From Alistipes sp. (lineage in GTDB: Bacteria; Bacteroidota; Bacteroidia; Bacteroidales; Rikenellaceae), in the NCBI GenBank assembly GCA_017937805.1, contig JAGBCX010000084.1, forward strand, positions 1-59,884: a stretch of DNA of 59,884 nucleotides. The letters run 5' to 3'. The notes beneath the pieces are model-generated. The model was not told the DNA's origin and did not search any database. It worked only from the letters and a program-made list of their open reading frames with translations. A program made the position numbers and the translations under genes. Each line of letters opens with the position of its first letter. Position 1 is the stretch's first letter. This document shows positions 7,386 through 15,233 of the stretch, in pieces.

Positions 7386-9287
7386 TTATCGGTTATTGCA
7401 AGCCTCCGCATATTCAGCAGGGTAGTGCGCTCGGAGATATGCCAATCGATATGCCAACAATGTGGCGCAGATGGCGTGAGCTCTGTTGGAACAATGGCGA
7501 GAATAGATATCCACCAATCTATCAAAAGTCAAGGGTTGCTCCTCGTTGGCTGCAGCTCGAAAAACGCCCTCTACACAGCCCTGACGGAACAAATCGAGGG
7601 TTTTCGCATCGTCAAGAGGGATATTTTCAATATCACACTCTACCCCACTCGCACACCTCGCAATAGTATCAAGTGCTGTGTGTGAGAGAATATACAACAC
7701 CATAACGCCCGTGCGCATCAACTGCTCTGCGCCATACTGCGTTACGACAACCGCATTCTCATACTCCGTAGATTCCACAAAAGCCAACGGAACTCGCTCC
7801 GAAATGTCCTCCGCACAGAGAGCCACACCGCAAGAGTGAATATCCATTTTGCGCACTACCCCAACAAGTTTTGGTGCTTGTGGTAGCTCCGCTGTTATGG
7901 TGTTTGAAGTGAAATGATTTGGCGTTGCTATGTTTGCAACACTCTCTTCACCATATCGCTCTACTATCCATTTAAGCACCTTTTCTCGCCCAATTTTATC
8001 GAGTTCGCACTCTATGCGAGGTAGTCCTTGCTCGATATTGAAAAGGTCGTTAAATGCCAAGTCGAATTGCAAAGGATTAACCTGAGTTATTCCAAGACAA
8101 TACAGCACCAACGAACACGCAGCCGAGCCCCTGCCCGGTCCCACTTGCGCACCCAATTCGTGGGCAGCAGCGATTATCTCGTGCCACATCAAAAAATAGG
8201 CAGGGTAGCCATTGCGGTTGATGATTTTCAACTCCGCTTTCAGTCGCTCTTTGACCTCTGCCAGCAGAGGTTTTCCAAAACGCTCGTATGCCCCCTCGAA
8301 GGCGAGTCGGGCGAGGTGTTCGACCTCATCTACCCCTTCGGGCAAAAGGGGCTTTGGCAATAGCGGAGCGTGGTTGATAGAGTAGTGTTCAACCTTGTTG
8401 AAAATCTCTATTGTATTCTCCAACGCTTCGGGAATATCGCCGAACAACTCGTTCATCTCGGCGGTGGTTTTGAGCCACTCCTGCTTTGAGAAGATAAGGC
8501 GAGAGACATCATCGTAACGCTTGTTACTGTTGATGCAGAGCAAGGTATCTTGCACCTCGGCATCTTCCTCGTTCACAAAGTGAATATCGTTGGCGCAAAT
8601 CAATTTTATGCCGAGTTTTTCCGAAAGGGCAAGTAGTTGATTATTAACTTTTTGCTCCAATTTGTGGGTATTGTGATTTGCTCGCTCAACAGTTGGCTTG
8701 TGGCGGTGCAACTCGAAGTAGTAGTCCTCGCCAAAAACGCTTTTATACCACCTTGCGGTGTGCTCGGCAGAGGCTAAATCGTTATGGAGAATGTGTTGCG
8801 CCACCTCGCCACCAATACAAGCTGAACAGCAGATAAGCCCTTCGTGGTAACGCTCCAAGTCGGCATGGTCGGTGCGAGGGCGACCATAATGCCCCTCCAA
8901 CCACGACCTCGAAACGATTTTTACAAGGTTTTTGTAGCCCGTTTGATTTTTAGCGAGGAGTACGAGGTGGTAGCCGGCAAAGTCCTCTCTGTCGCCTTTT
9001 TGCTCCATTCCTCGCCGTGCAACATAGACCTCACAGCCGATAATCGGCTTAAACGAGGTACCAAGTTCTCGATTTTTACGCTCAACATACTCCACAAACT
9101 CCGCAATGCCATACATATTGGCGTGGTCGGTGATGGCTATACCCGGCATTCCGTCTGACATAGCCTTATCAACAAGCTCCGAAATCTTCGCAATGCCATC
9201 TAACTGCGAATACTCGGTGTGGGTGTGCAGATGCACAAAGGGGTGCAACACCGCTTTCTCATTCTGATTTGTTAATCCATTTTTCAT
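7386..9287 (-). CDS. Shortened DNA polymerase III alpha-like protein; polymerase site lost, PHP site kept
   Basis: 633 residues against ~1,150 or more for DnaE. The PHP domain (about 1-280) keeps a full set of metal ligands: HLHTH, ITDH, GCEVY, HLVLLA and NDIH. The palm follows with GPGRGSAACSLVLYCLGIT, but the motif that should read PDxDxD is PRIECEL, and the third catalytic Asp (in KFDFLGL of E. coli) lies at VLYILSH. So all three catalytic aspartates are gone. About 55 residues after the palm and ~190 in the fingers are missing; the protein ends just after the RAHAICATLLAYRLAYL segment, without clamp-binding, OB or tau-binding parts. It cannot be a normal replicase. A PHP exonuclease or a structural partner is possible. 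It is transcribed divergently from a WYL regulator. Confidence 0.85.
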   Translation of the reverse strand: MKNGLTNQNEKAVLHPFVHLHTHTEYSQLDGIAKISELVDKAMSDGMPGIAITDHANMYGIAEFVEYVERKNRELGTSFKPIIGCEVYVARRGMEQKGDREDFAGYHLVLLAKNQTGYKNLVKIVSRSWLEGHYGRPRTDHADLERYHEGLICCSACIGGEVAQHILHNDLASAEHTARWYKSVFGEDYYFELHRHKPTVERANHNTHKLEQKVNNQLLALSEKLGIKLICANDIHFVNEEDAEVQDTLLCINSNKRYDDVSRLIFSKQEWLKTTAEMNELFGDIPEALENTIEIFNKVEHYSINHAPLLPKPLLPEGVDEVEHLARLAFEGAYERFGKPLLAEVKERLKAELKIINRNGYPAYFLMWHEIIAAAHELGAQVGPGRGSAACSLVLYCLGITQVNPLQFDLAFNDLFNIEQGLPRIECELDKIGREKVLKWIVERYGEESVANIATPNHFTSNTITAELPQAPKLVGVVRKMDIHSCGVALCAEDISERVPLAFVESTEYENAVVVTQYGAEQLMRTGVMVLYILSHTALDTIARCASGVECDIENIPLDDAKTLDLFRQGCVEGVFRAAANEEQPLTFDRLVDIYSRHCSNRAHAICATLLAYRLAYLRAHYPAEYAEACNNR

Positions 9288-9328
9288 ATATATTGTATTT
9301 TTAATTTCGGGCTTTTTCGTTTCTGCTG

Positions 9329-9336
9329 CAAAAATA
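9329..9336 (-). promoter_or_regulatory. -7 box of the DnaE-like gene
   Basis: CAAAAATA on the plus strand is TATTTTTG on the minus strand, ~42 bases before the ATG. No TTG is found 19-20 bases upstream; that position holds the palindrome 9346-9364, so transcription probably depends on a regulator. Confidence 0.5.
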
Positions 9337-9345
9337 GTTTGATGG

Positions 9346-9364
9346 TATGCAAAATTATTGCATA
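9346..9364. promoter_or_regulatory. Palindromic operator between the DnaE-like gene and the WYL regulator
   Basis: TATGCAA, 5 bases, TTGCATA: a perfect 7-base inverted repeat centred at 9355. It sits almost midway between two outward-facing -7 boxes (9329-9336 minus, 9373-9380 plus), in the place of both -33 elements. The WYL protein encoded next to it is the natural candidate to bind it; this is inference. Confidence 0.6.
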
Positions 9365-9372
9365 GGTTTTAT

Positions 9373-9380
9373 TATATTTG
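9373..9380 (+). promoter_or_regulatory. -7 box of the WYL regulator gene
   Basis: TATATTTG, fitting TAnnTTTG, 37 bases before the chosen ATG. A -33 TTG at normal spacing is missing; the operator palindrome ends 9 bases upstream. Confidence 0.5.
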
Positions 9381-9416
9381 CAAAAAGTTTGGAAAACTCT
9401 TAAAAATCATCGATAT

Positions 9417-10334
9417 ATGGCAAGCAAGGCGATTAACCGTTATGTATGGCTGCTCAATACTTTGATGCAGCGCAAAAGTTTAACTTTTAAGGAGATTTGC
9501 GACCTGTGGGATAGAAGCAGTTTGAACGATGGCAAGCCGTTGGCGTTGCGAACTTTTCATCAGCACCGCGAGGCGATTGCCGAACTCTTCGGCGTGGAGA
9601 TTGTCTGCGACTCGAACACCTATAAATACTCTATCGCTTCGCCCGAGGAGCTGAAAAATAACGCAGCGCAGCAGTGGCTCTTCAACTCGTTTGCCATCGC
9701 AAACACCATCGAGGCTGGGCGTAATATGAAGGACCGTATACTCTTTGAGGAGATTCCAAGTGGTGCGGAGTATGCACAAGTGGTTGTAGATGCAATGCAA
9801 CAAAATAGGGTATTACTTGTTGATTACAAGCCTTTTAAGGGCGAGAAATTTGAACTCTACCTGCAACCATACGCAATGCGAGTTTACAATCAGCGTTGGT
9901 ATGTGGTCGGTCGTTTCAAGGAGAGTGGCAAGATACGAAATATCGCCCTCGACCGCATTCTGCGTATGGAGATTACCAAGGAGGGGTTCTCGCTGCCTGA
10001 GGATTTCGATGCTCGCGACTACTACTCGCACACGGTCGGAATTTTTGTCAATGAGGAGCTGAAACCTCAACGAGTTGTGCTACGAACATTCGGCGTTTCG
10101 ACCGAGTATATGCGCACTGTGCCGTTGCACCCTTCGCAAAAGGAGATTGCCACAAATGGCGATGAATCGAGCGACTTCGAGTACTACCTCAACCTCACTC
10201 CGGAACTTACGGGCAAACTGCTCTCCAAGGGTGATTGGGTAGAGGTAATCGAGCCGAAGGAGTTGCGCGAAAAGATTAAGGAACAGGCGCAAGCGATTGC
10301 CGAATTATATCGAAAAAAGCGTTTTTGGGAGTAG
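9417..10334 (+). CDS. WYL-domain transcriptional regulator
   Basis: 305 residues from ATG at 9417; the TTG at 9378 lies inside the -7 box and is rejected. An N-terminal winged-helix-like region (~1-70, INRYVWLLNTL...TFKEICDLW) is followed by a WYL domain (~135-225) with QPYAMRVYNQRWYVVGR and IALDRI, then a C-terminal extension (WCX-like) ending in a helix rich in charged residues. Known family members bind DNA and respond to ligands such as nucleic acids; PafBC and DriD control DNA-damage genes, and BrxR/CapW control phage-defence genes. Here the divergent gene is a DnaE relative, which fits a DNA-damage or defence circuit. The actual ligand is unknown. Confidence 0.88.
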   Translation: MASKAINRYVWLLNTLMQRKSLTFKEICDLWDRSSLNDGKPLALRTFHQHREAIAELFGVEIVCDSNTYKYSIASPEELKNNAAQQWLFNSFAIANTIEAGRNMKDRILFEEIPSGAEYAQVVVDAMQQNRVLLVDYKPFKGEKFELYLQPYAMRVYNQRWYVVGRFKESGKIRNIALDRILRMEITKEGFSLPEDFDARDYYSHTVGIFVNEELKPQRVVLRTFGVSTEYMRTVPLHPSQKEIATNGDESSDFEYYLNLTPELTGKLLSKGDWVEVIEPKELREKIKEQAQAIAELYRKKRFWE

Positions 10335-10342
10335 ATTTAATG

Positions 10343-10365
10343 GGTGTGCAAAAACTTTGCACACC
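10343..10365 (+). terminator. Hairpin after the WYL gene
   Basis: GGTGTGCAAA and TTTGCACACC form a perfect 10-base stem with a 3-base loop, 8 bases after the stop codon. There is no clear T-tract, so termination is likely but not certain. Confidence 0.55.
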
Positions 10366-10390
10366 AACCATTTGGAATCTCTTCGACATC

Positions 10391-10427
10391 AAAAAAGCGA
10401 CCGCAAAATGGCAATTTGCAGTCGCTT
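10391..10427 (-). terminator. Terminator for the DUF4465 lipoprotein gene
   Basis: AAGCGACCGCAAA (10395-10407) pairs with TTTGCAGTCGCTT (10415-10427) with one mismatch. On the minus strand it is followed by T's (A-run at 10391-10396). Confidence 0.8.
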
Positions 10428-10470
10428 CGAGGTTAAACCTCTACCTTAAACTAAATTCTTTTTAGGCGAA

Positions 10471-11262
10471 TTACTCCTTTACCACGGTTATATCGTCGAG
10501 CGCAAAGTATGCCGGGTGCATAAACTTATCGGCTCCACCCTCGCCATTCCACTGCACGTCGAACTTAACCTTATTAACCTTGCCAAGCGGGGACAAATCC
10601 CACTTTTTCCAGCCCAAGAACGAGGCTGCGCCATTCTCGTAAAGGTAGAAAGTTGCAGAGTCGCCCTCAACCTCGTTGCCCTCGCCATCGAGGGTATATC
10701 CCGTAGCGACAACCCAAATAGACTGCTCGGCAGTCAATGGTTCTGCCATGTCGTTGCCATGCGCCGCCGAGTAGTCGGAGTAGGAGGTGTGTGCCACCCA
10801 CGCACTCTCGATAAAGCCCTCGCCGTTCTTAAATTGAAGCACCGAGCGAGCATCGCCCATCATATCACACTTGTAGCCGTTATGCACGATGCAGTTGTTG
10901 CCCGAGTGTGCGCCCTCGGCAAAGACTGTAAGCTGCTCCATATATGTTGTTGCGGTGGTATGGTTAGTGGTGTAGTAGTTTGATACCGCCAAACCGCCAT
11001 TCCAATAAGCAGCGGTGTACCACAACTCATTTACAGTACTGTAAAGGTCGGTCGCCTCGTCGTACCACGAGTAGCCCTCCTGCTTGTAGAGGAGCTCGCC
11101 ATTGTACTGCGGATTGTCGATAAGGGCGTTCCAGTAGTCGCCCTCGAAGTCGAGAGTAATGCGAGTAGTGCCGGCACCATTGTTACCATTGTTGCCTCCG
11201 TTGTCAGGCGAACAAGCCGCCACCATTGCGCCAAGCGCAAGAATTAAGAAAATCTTTTTCAT
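10471..11262 (-). CDS. DUF4465-type surface lipoprotein under a cobalamin riboswitch (BtuH-like candidate)
   Basis: 263 residues with a lipoprotein signal (MVAACSPD; Cys ~17) and a short Gly/Asn-rich linker. The body matches the DUF4465 pattern: TLDFEG near the start, YWNGGLAVSNY, SGNNCIVHNGY, a beta-rich core and FALDDITVV at the end. Expected as an outer-surface protein. A cobalamin riboswitch lies upstream in the same direction, so it should be made when vitamin B12 is scarce. Surface lipoproteins of the BtuG/BtuH kind in Bacteroides bind B12 for BtuB; I believe DUF4465 is linked to BtuH, but cannot verify this here. No TonB receptor gene is next to it. A separate terminator follows. Confidence 0.82.
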   Translation of the reverse strand: MKKIFLILALGAMVAACSPDNGGNNGNNGAGTTRITLDFEGDYWNALIDNPQYNGELLYKQEGYSWYDEATDLYSTVNELWYTAAYWNGGLAVSNYYTTNHTTATTYMEQLTVFAEGAHSGNNCIVHNGYKCDMMGDARSVLQFKNGEGFIESAWVAHTSYSDYSAAHGNDMAEPLTAEQSIWVVATGYTLDGEGNEVEGDSATFYLYENGAASFLGWKKWDLSPLGKVNKVKFDVQWNGEGGADKFMHPAYFALDDITVVKE

Positions 11263-11299
11263 AGTCTTTTAATTTTTAGTTGTTAGACAAAAAGTGTTA

Positions 11300-11339
11300 A
11301 AAAAGCGTCACATCGCACAATGGAATACCCCCTGTGCGA
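11300..11339 (-). promoter_or_regulatory. Possible expression-platform hairpin of the cobalamin riboswitch
   Basis: On the minus strand TCGCACA and TGTGCGA (11339-11333 and 11319-11313) form a stem, and a run of T's follows 8 bases later (A-run at 11300-11305). It lies between the riboswitch and the lipoprotein start, where an attenuator would be expected. The exact switching partner was not resolved. Confidence 0.4.
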
Positions 11340-11467
11340 AACCAAAAACAAAAGACTTTGCGCCCAATGCCAATAGTGAAAATCGTTCAGATGCCCGCCT
11401 AATACAATATATAAGGATAAGCCCCGATGATTTTTAACCCGTCCGCCGCAGGTAAAAATTCCTAAAA

Positions 11468-11638
11468 CGCAGAGGCAGGTCTTCTGACTTGTTCCGTTCG
11501 TGCGGCCTTCCCACCCTTGTCGGCAGTGACCATAAAGATTGCACGAACATATAAGAACTTACAGCAGCGAGGACTGTCCGGGATTCTCACCCGATTCCCT
11601 TTTCATCGAAACCCTCTAATTCGAGTAGTTCCGAACCT
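11468..11638 (-). ncRNA. Cobalamin riboswitch
   Basis: Reading the minus strand, the hallmarks of the B12 aptamer occur in order: GGGAATCGGGTGAGAATCCC, then GGACAGTCCTCGCTGCTGTAA, a peripheral hairpin with GGTGGGAAGGCC, and the closing AGAAGACCTGCCTCTGCG. A -7-like TATATTTG lies just upstream (plus strand CAAATATA, 11648-11655), so transcription would start at the aptamer. It controls the DUF4465 lipoprotein ~200 bases downstream. In Bacteroidota this class usually turns the gene off when cobalamin binds. Confidence 0.95.
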
Positions 11639-11761
11639 TTGCTGATGCAAATATAGGGATTTTTTTCTTTGGTTGTTACATATTATATCGTTTTTTTCGC
11701 GAAAAAGAACCACCAACCAACGACTAATGGCTAATAAGCCATAAAGTTTTCCGTTTTCCGC

Positions 11762-11848
11762 TTTAATCCCACTGCGTGGGCTTTTCACTGCTTCGCCTCG
11801 GCAAAGTCTGCAAGCAGCCTCTGCTCTCGGCTTAATCGCAGCGGTCCG
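11762..11848 (+). repeat. Intergenic repeat family a, copy 2
   Basis: About 87 bases nearly identical to copies 1 and 3, with the CCCAC-TGC-GTGGG hairpin. TTTTCCG heptamers flank it on both sides (11747-11761 and 11884-11915). Confidence 0.85.
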
Positions 11849-11883
11849 TTTTCCCACTCCAAGCGAAAACCGAAAAACTAAAA

Positions 11884-11915
11884 GTTTTCCGTTTTCCGCT
11901 TTCCGTTTTCCGTTT
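11884..11915 (+). repeat. TTTTCCG heptamer array
   Basis: Four tandem 7-base units (TTTTCCG, TTTTCCG, CTTTCCG, TTTTCCG). The same heptamer recurs at 23847-23863, 25948-25976 (complement), 44921-44955 (complement), 55302-55340 and 55413-55456. Confidence 0.8.
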
Positions 11916-11968
11916 ATTTCTCTATCTTTGCCGTTTAGTAAGGAAGAAATAATTAAAAACATACTTTT

Positions 11969-14005
11969 ATGTCAAAGGATTTTAAGAGATATCTTATCAC
12001 TTCGGCACTGCCGTATGCCAATGGTCCGGTGCATATCGGACACCTCGCAGGCGTCTATATTCCGTCTGATATCTATACTCGCTACCTCCGTTTGCGTGGT
12101 CGTGATGTAATTTCGGTCTGCGGAAGCGATGAGCACGGAGTGCCTATCACAATCAAGGCAAAGAAAGAGGGTATAACTCCACAACAAGTTGTGGACCGCT
12201 ACCACGCTATCATCAAAGATTCGTTCGAGAAGCTCGGCATATCGTTTGATATCTACTCGCGTACCTCTTCGCCCGTACACGCAGAGACCGCCTCGGCGTT
12301 CTTCCGTAAGTTGTACGATGAGGGCAAGTTTGTGGAGCAGACGAGCGAGCAGTTCTACGACGAGGAGGCAAAATCGTTCCTCGCAGATCGCTATATCGTA
12401 GGTACTTGCCCTAAATGTGGGGCAGAGGGCGCATACGGCGACCAGTGCGAGGTGTGTGGCTCAACACTCTCGCCTGACGAGTTGGTAAATCCTCGTTCGA
12501 CACTCTCGGGTGCAACCCCTATTAAGCGCGAAACAAAGCACTGGTATTTGCCACTCGACAAGTATGAGCAGATGCTTCGCGAGTGGATTTTGGAGGGACA
12601 CAAGGAGTGGAAATCGAATGTTTACGGACAGTGCAAGAGCTGGCTCGATGGTGGTTTGATGCCTCGCGCCGTAAGCCGCGACCTCGATTGGGGTATTCCT
12701 GTTCCGGTTGAGGGAGCCGAGGGTAAGGTTTTGTATGTTTGGTTCGATGCCCCAATCGGCTATATATCTGCTACAAAGGAACTTACGCCAGATTGGGAGA
12801 AGTATTGGAAGAGCGAGGACACCAAGCTCGTTCACTTTATCGGTAAGGATAATATCGTATTCCACTGCATCGTATTCCCTTCGATGTTGAAGGCGCATGG
12901 CGAGTATATCCTGCCAGAGAATGTGCCAAGTAACGAGTTCTTGAACTTGGAGGGCAACAAGATTTCGACCTCGAAGAATTGGGCGGTTTGGTTGCACGAG
13001 TACCTCGTAGATTTCCCGGGCAAGGAGGATGTTTTGCGCTATGCTCTCTGCGCTACTGCGCCTGAAACAAAGGACAACGATTTCACTTGGAAGGACTATC
13101 AGGCTCGTAACAATAACGAGTTGGTTGCCGTTCTCGGAAACTTCGTAAATCGTGCGTTGGTGCTTACCAAGAAGTACTATGATGGCGAGGTGCCTACATG
13201 TGGCGAACTCGCTGATTATGACCGCGATACAATCGCCGAATTGTCATCAATTAAGGCTTCGTTGGAGTCGAATATCGAGAACTACCGCTTCCGCGAGGCG
13301 TTGAAAGATGCGATGAACTTCGCGCGCATTGGCAACAAGTATCTCGCAGACTCGGAGCCTTGGAAGTTGATTAAGACCGATGCCGAGCGTGTCAAGACAA
13401 TCTTGAATATTGCGTTGCAGATCACCGCAAATATCGCTATTGCAATCGAGCCGTTTATGCCATTCTCGGCAGCCAAGATTTTGAATATGTTGGCGTGTGA
13501 GAAGTTCGGTTGGGAGCGTCTTGGTGCAATGGATCTGCTCGCTGCGGGACACCATATCGGCGAGCCTTCGCTCTTGTTTGAGAAAATCGAGGACGATGTG
13601 ATACAGAAGCAGTTAGACCGCCTTGCTGAGATTGCAAAGCAGAATAAGGCTGCTGAGGTTAAGGCTGAGCCACAGAAGGCAGAGTGTTCGTTTGACGACT
13701 TCCAGAAGATGGATATCCGCGTTTCGACAATCTTGGAGGCTGAGAAGTTGCCAAAGACCAAGAAGTTGTTGAAGTTAACCATTGACACAGGCATCGACAA
13801 GCGCACAATCGTTTCGGGTATTGCCGAGCACTTCTCGCCTGAGGAGTTGGTTGGTAAGCAGGTTTTGGTGCTTGTAAACCTCGCTCCGCGCGACTTTAAG
13901 GGTATCACCTCGCAGGGTATGATTCTTATGGCAGAGGACGCAACCGGAGCGTTGCGATTGCTTCAGCCTAACGAGAAGACCAATAACGGAGCAATGGTGG
14001 GTTAA
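11969..14005 (+). CDS. metG: Methionyl-tRNA synthetase
   Basis: 678 residues, the usual length of the dimeric form with a C-terminal tRNA-binding domain. Class I signatures are clear: PVHIGHLAG (HIGH) near residue 22 and KISTSKN (KMSKS) near 333. A zinc knuckle (CPKCGAEG...CEVCGS) lies at about 146-162. The C-terminal ~110 residues form an EMAP/Trbp111-type OB fold ([23 protein letters not shown]). It charges initiator and elongator tRNA-Met in the cytosol. A TATCTTTG box (11923-11930) is upstream and a hairpin follows the stop. Confidence 0.98.
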   Translation: MSKDFKRYLITSALPYANGPVHIGHLAGVYIPSDIYTRYLRLRGRDVISVCGSDEHGVPITIKAKKEGITPQQVVDRYHAIIKDSFEKLGISFDIYSRTSSPVHAETASAFFRKLYDEGKFVEQTSEQFYDEEAKSFLADRYIVGTCPKCGAEGAYGDQCEVCGSTLSPDELVNPRSTLSGATPIKRETKHWYLPLDKYEQMLREWILEGHKEWKSNVYGQCKSWLDGGLMPRAVSRDLDWGIPVPVEGAEGKVLYVWFDAPIGYISATKELTPDWEKYWKSEDTKLVHFIGKDNIVFHCIVFPSMLKAHGEYILPENVPSNEFLNLEGNKISTSKNWAVWLHEYLVDFPGKEDVLRYALCATAPETKDNDFTWKDYQARNNNELVAVLGNFVNRALVLTKKYYDGEVPTCGELADYDRDTIAELSSIKASLESNIENYRFREALKDAMNFARIGNKYLADSEPWKLIKTDAERVKTILNIALQITANIAIAIEPFMPFSAAKILNMLACEKFGWERLGAMDLLAAGHHIGEPSLLFEKIEDDVIQKQLDRLAEIAKQNKAAEVKAEPQKAECSFDDFQKMDIRVSTILEAEKLPKTKKLLKLTIDTGIDKRTIVSGIAEHFSPEELVGKQVLVLVNLAPRDFKGITSQGMILMAEDATGALRLLQPNEKTNNGAMVG

Positions 14006-14025
14006 TCCCAAACATGTAACAGAGA

Positions 14026-14051
14026 GATGGGTATCGTTTTCGATACCCATC
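14026..14051 (+). terminator. Hairpin after metG
   Basis: GATGGGTATCG (14026-14036), TTTT loop, CGATACCCATC (14041-14051): a perfect 11-base stem. No T-tract follows directly. Confidence 0.6.
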
Positions 14052-14088
14052 TGATATATAGAGATATAGAGCAATCTTTTTGGCGAAA

Positions 14089-14104
14089 TGTTCCTCGTGG
14101 AACA
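14089..14104 (+). promoter_or_regulatory. parS-like site 1
   Basis: TGTTCCTCGTGGAACA, identical to the sites at 15178 and 15217. The arms TGTTCC/GGAACA are palindromic and match the general ParB target (TGTTNCACGTGAAACA) except for two positions. It lies 29 bases before ilvE. Confidence 0.65.
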
Positions 14105-14132
14105 ATTGTATAATAGATTGAAAAATAGGAAG

Positions 14133-15146
14133 ATGGAGAAGAATTGGGACGAACTGAGTTTCGATTTTAATTCGACCGGTGGAGAGAATCTTCGCCGATA
14201 CTATAAAGATGGCAGGTGGTCTGCGCCCGAATATACCACAAGCGAGTATATTCCCGTGCACATGTGTTCTGCGTGCTTAAACTATGGCTTGCAGGCGTTT
14301 GAGGGTATTAAGGCGTTTAGGGGTGTTGATGGTAAGGTGCGAATTTTCCGCCCCTATGCTCACGCTGCACGAATGGCTTCGGGTGCGCGAAAGTTGTGTT
14401 TGCCTATGGTTTCGGCAGATGAATTTGTCGAGGCGTGTGTGGATATTGTCCGCAGAAATCTCGAATTTTTACCACCATACGAGTCGCAAGCTGCGTTGTA
14501 TATTCGCCCAGTGTTGTTTGGAACGCGCCCTCGTTTGACGGTGCGACCATCGGGAGAGGCGGGTTTTTGCGTGTTTGCAACGCCCGTAGGTCCATATTTC
14601 AAAGATGGTATAAAGCCGATTGATGCTATTGTAAACCGCAATCAAGACCGTTCCGCACCACTTGGTACGGGAGATGTTAAGGTTGGTGGAAACTACGCGT
14701 CGAGCATGCTTTCGTATGAGGAGGCACACGAAATGGGGTATAGCGCAGTGCTTTACACCGAGTCTATTGAGCATCGCTATATTGAGGAGTGTGGTGCTGC
14801 AAACTTTATTGCAATAAAGGGAAATACCTATATTACACCAAAATCTCCTTCGATTTTGCCATCAATTACTAACGACTCTTTGATGCAACTCGCAGAGGAT
14901 AAAGGTTTTGATGTTGAACAACGCCCCGTTGATGTTGCCGAATTGCGAGATTTTGACGAGTGTGGCGCATGTGGTACGGGTGCAATAATTACCCCACTTG
15001 GCAATGTCTTCGATCCCGATTTGGGCGAGAAATATCACTATGGCAATGAAGTTGGTCCGGTGCTATTGGACCTCTACAAATCGCTCCAAGATGTGCAATA
15101 CGGTAGAGTTCCCGACATTCACAATTGGTGTGTTGTGGTCGAATAA
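14133..15146 (+). CDS. ilvE: Branched-chain amino acid aminotransferase
   Basis: 337 residues from ATG at 14133, which follows an AGGA-like stretch and gives the normal family length; the ATG at 14088 overlaps the parS-like site and is rejected. Fold-type IV PLP enzyme: NYGLQAFEGIKAF near the N-terminus, the PLP lysine in the VKVGGNYASS segment, and the phosphate-binding ACGTGAIITP near the C-terminus. It exchanges amino groups between glutamate and the keto acids of Leu, Ile and Val in the cytosol. It is convergent with mnmG; a shared hairpin containing parS site 2 lies between them. Confidence 0.95.
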   Translation: MEKNWDELSFDFNSTGGENLRRYYKDGRWSAPEYTTSEYIPVHMCSACLNYGLQAFEGIKAFRGVDGKVRIFRPYAHAARMASGARKLCLPMVSADEFVEACVDIVRRNLEFLPPYESQAALYIRPVLFGTRPRLTVRPSGEAGFCVFATPVGPYFKDGIKPIDAIVNRNQDRSAPLGTGDVKVGGNYASSMLSYEEAHEMGYSAVLYTESIEHRYIEECGAANFIAIKGNTYITPKSPSILPSITNDSLMQLAEDKGFDVEQRPVDVAELRDFDECGACGTGAIITPLGNVFDPDLGEKYHYGNEVGPVLLDLYKSLQDVQYGRVPDIHNWCVVVE

Positions 15147-15170
15147 AGCGTTGATTATAAGCACAATAAG

Positions 15171-15202
15171 AAAGGATTGTTCCTCGTGGAACAATCCTTT
15201 TA
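15171..15202. terminator. Terminator hairpin between ilvE and mnmG, with parS-like site 2 inside
   Basis: AAAGGATTGTTCC (15171-15183), TCGT loop, GGAACAATCCTTT (15188-15200): a 13-base perfect stem followed by T. The central 16 bases (15178-15193) are the parS-like sequence TGTTCCTCGTGGAACA, so one palindrome may serve both purposes. Confidence 0.75.
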
Positions 15203-15216
15203 GTTTTCCGTTTGAT

Positions 15217-15232
15217 TGTTCCTCGTGGAACA
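15217..15232 (+). promoter_or_regulatory. parS-like site 3
   Basis: Third exact copy of TGTTCCTCGTGGAACA, 23 bases after site 2 and just outside the mnmG stop codon. All three copies have the same orientation of the off-palindrome centre (TCGT). Confidence 0.65.
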
Positions 15233-15233
15233 A

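Noticed and set aside
11603..11962. 119-aa minus-strand frame with KRTAAIKPRAEAACRLC, similar to a segment at ~32.5 kb
   Set aside because: The shared protein-like segment is the translation of repeat family a; start and end differ at each copy and it overlaps the riboswitch.
14088..14132. Upstream ATG for ilvE
   Set aside because: It overlaps parS-like site 1 and adds 15 residues not typical of the family; ATG 14133 has a better context.
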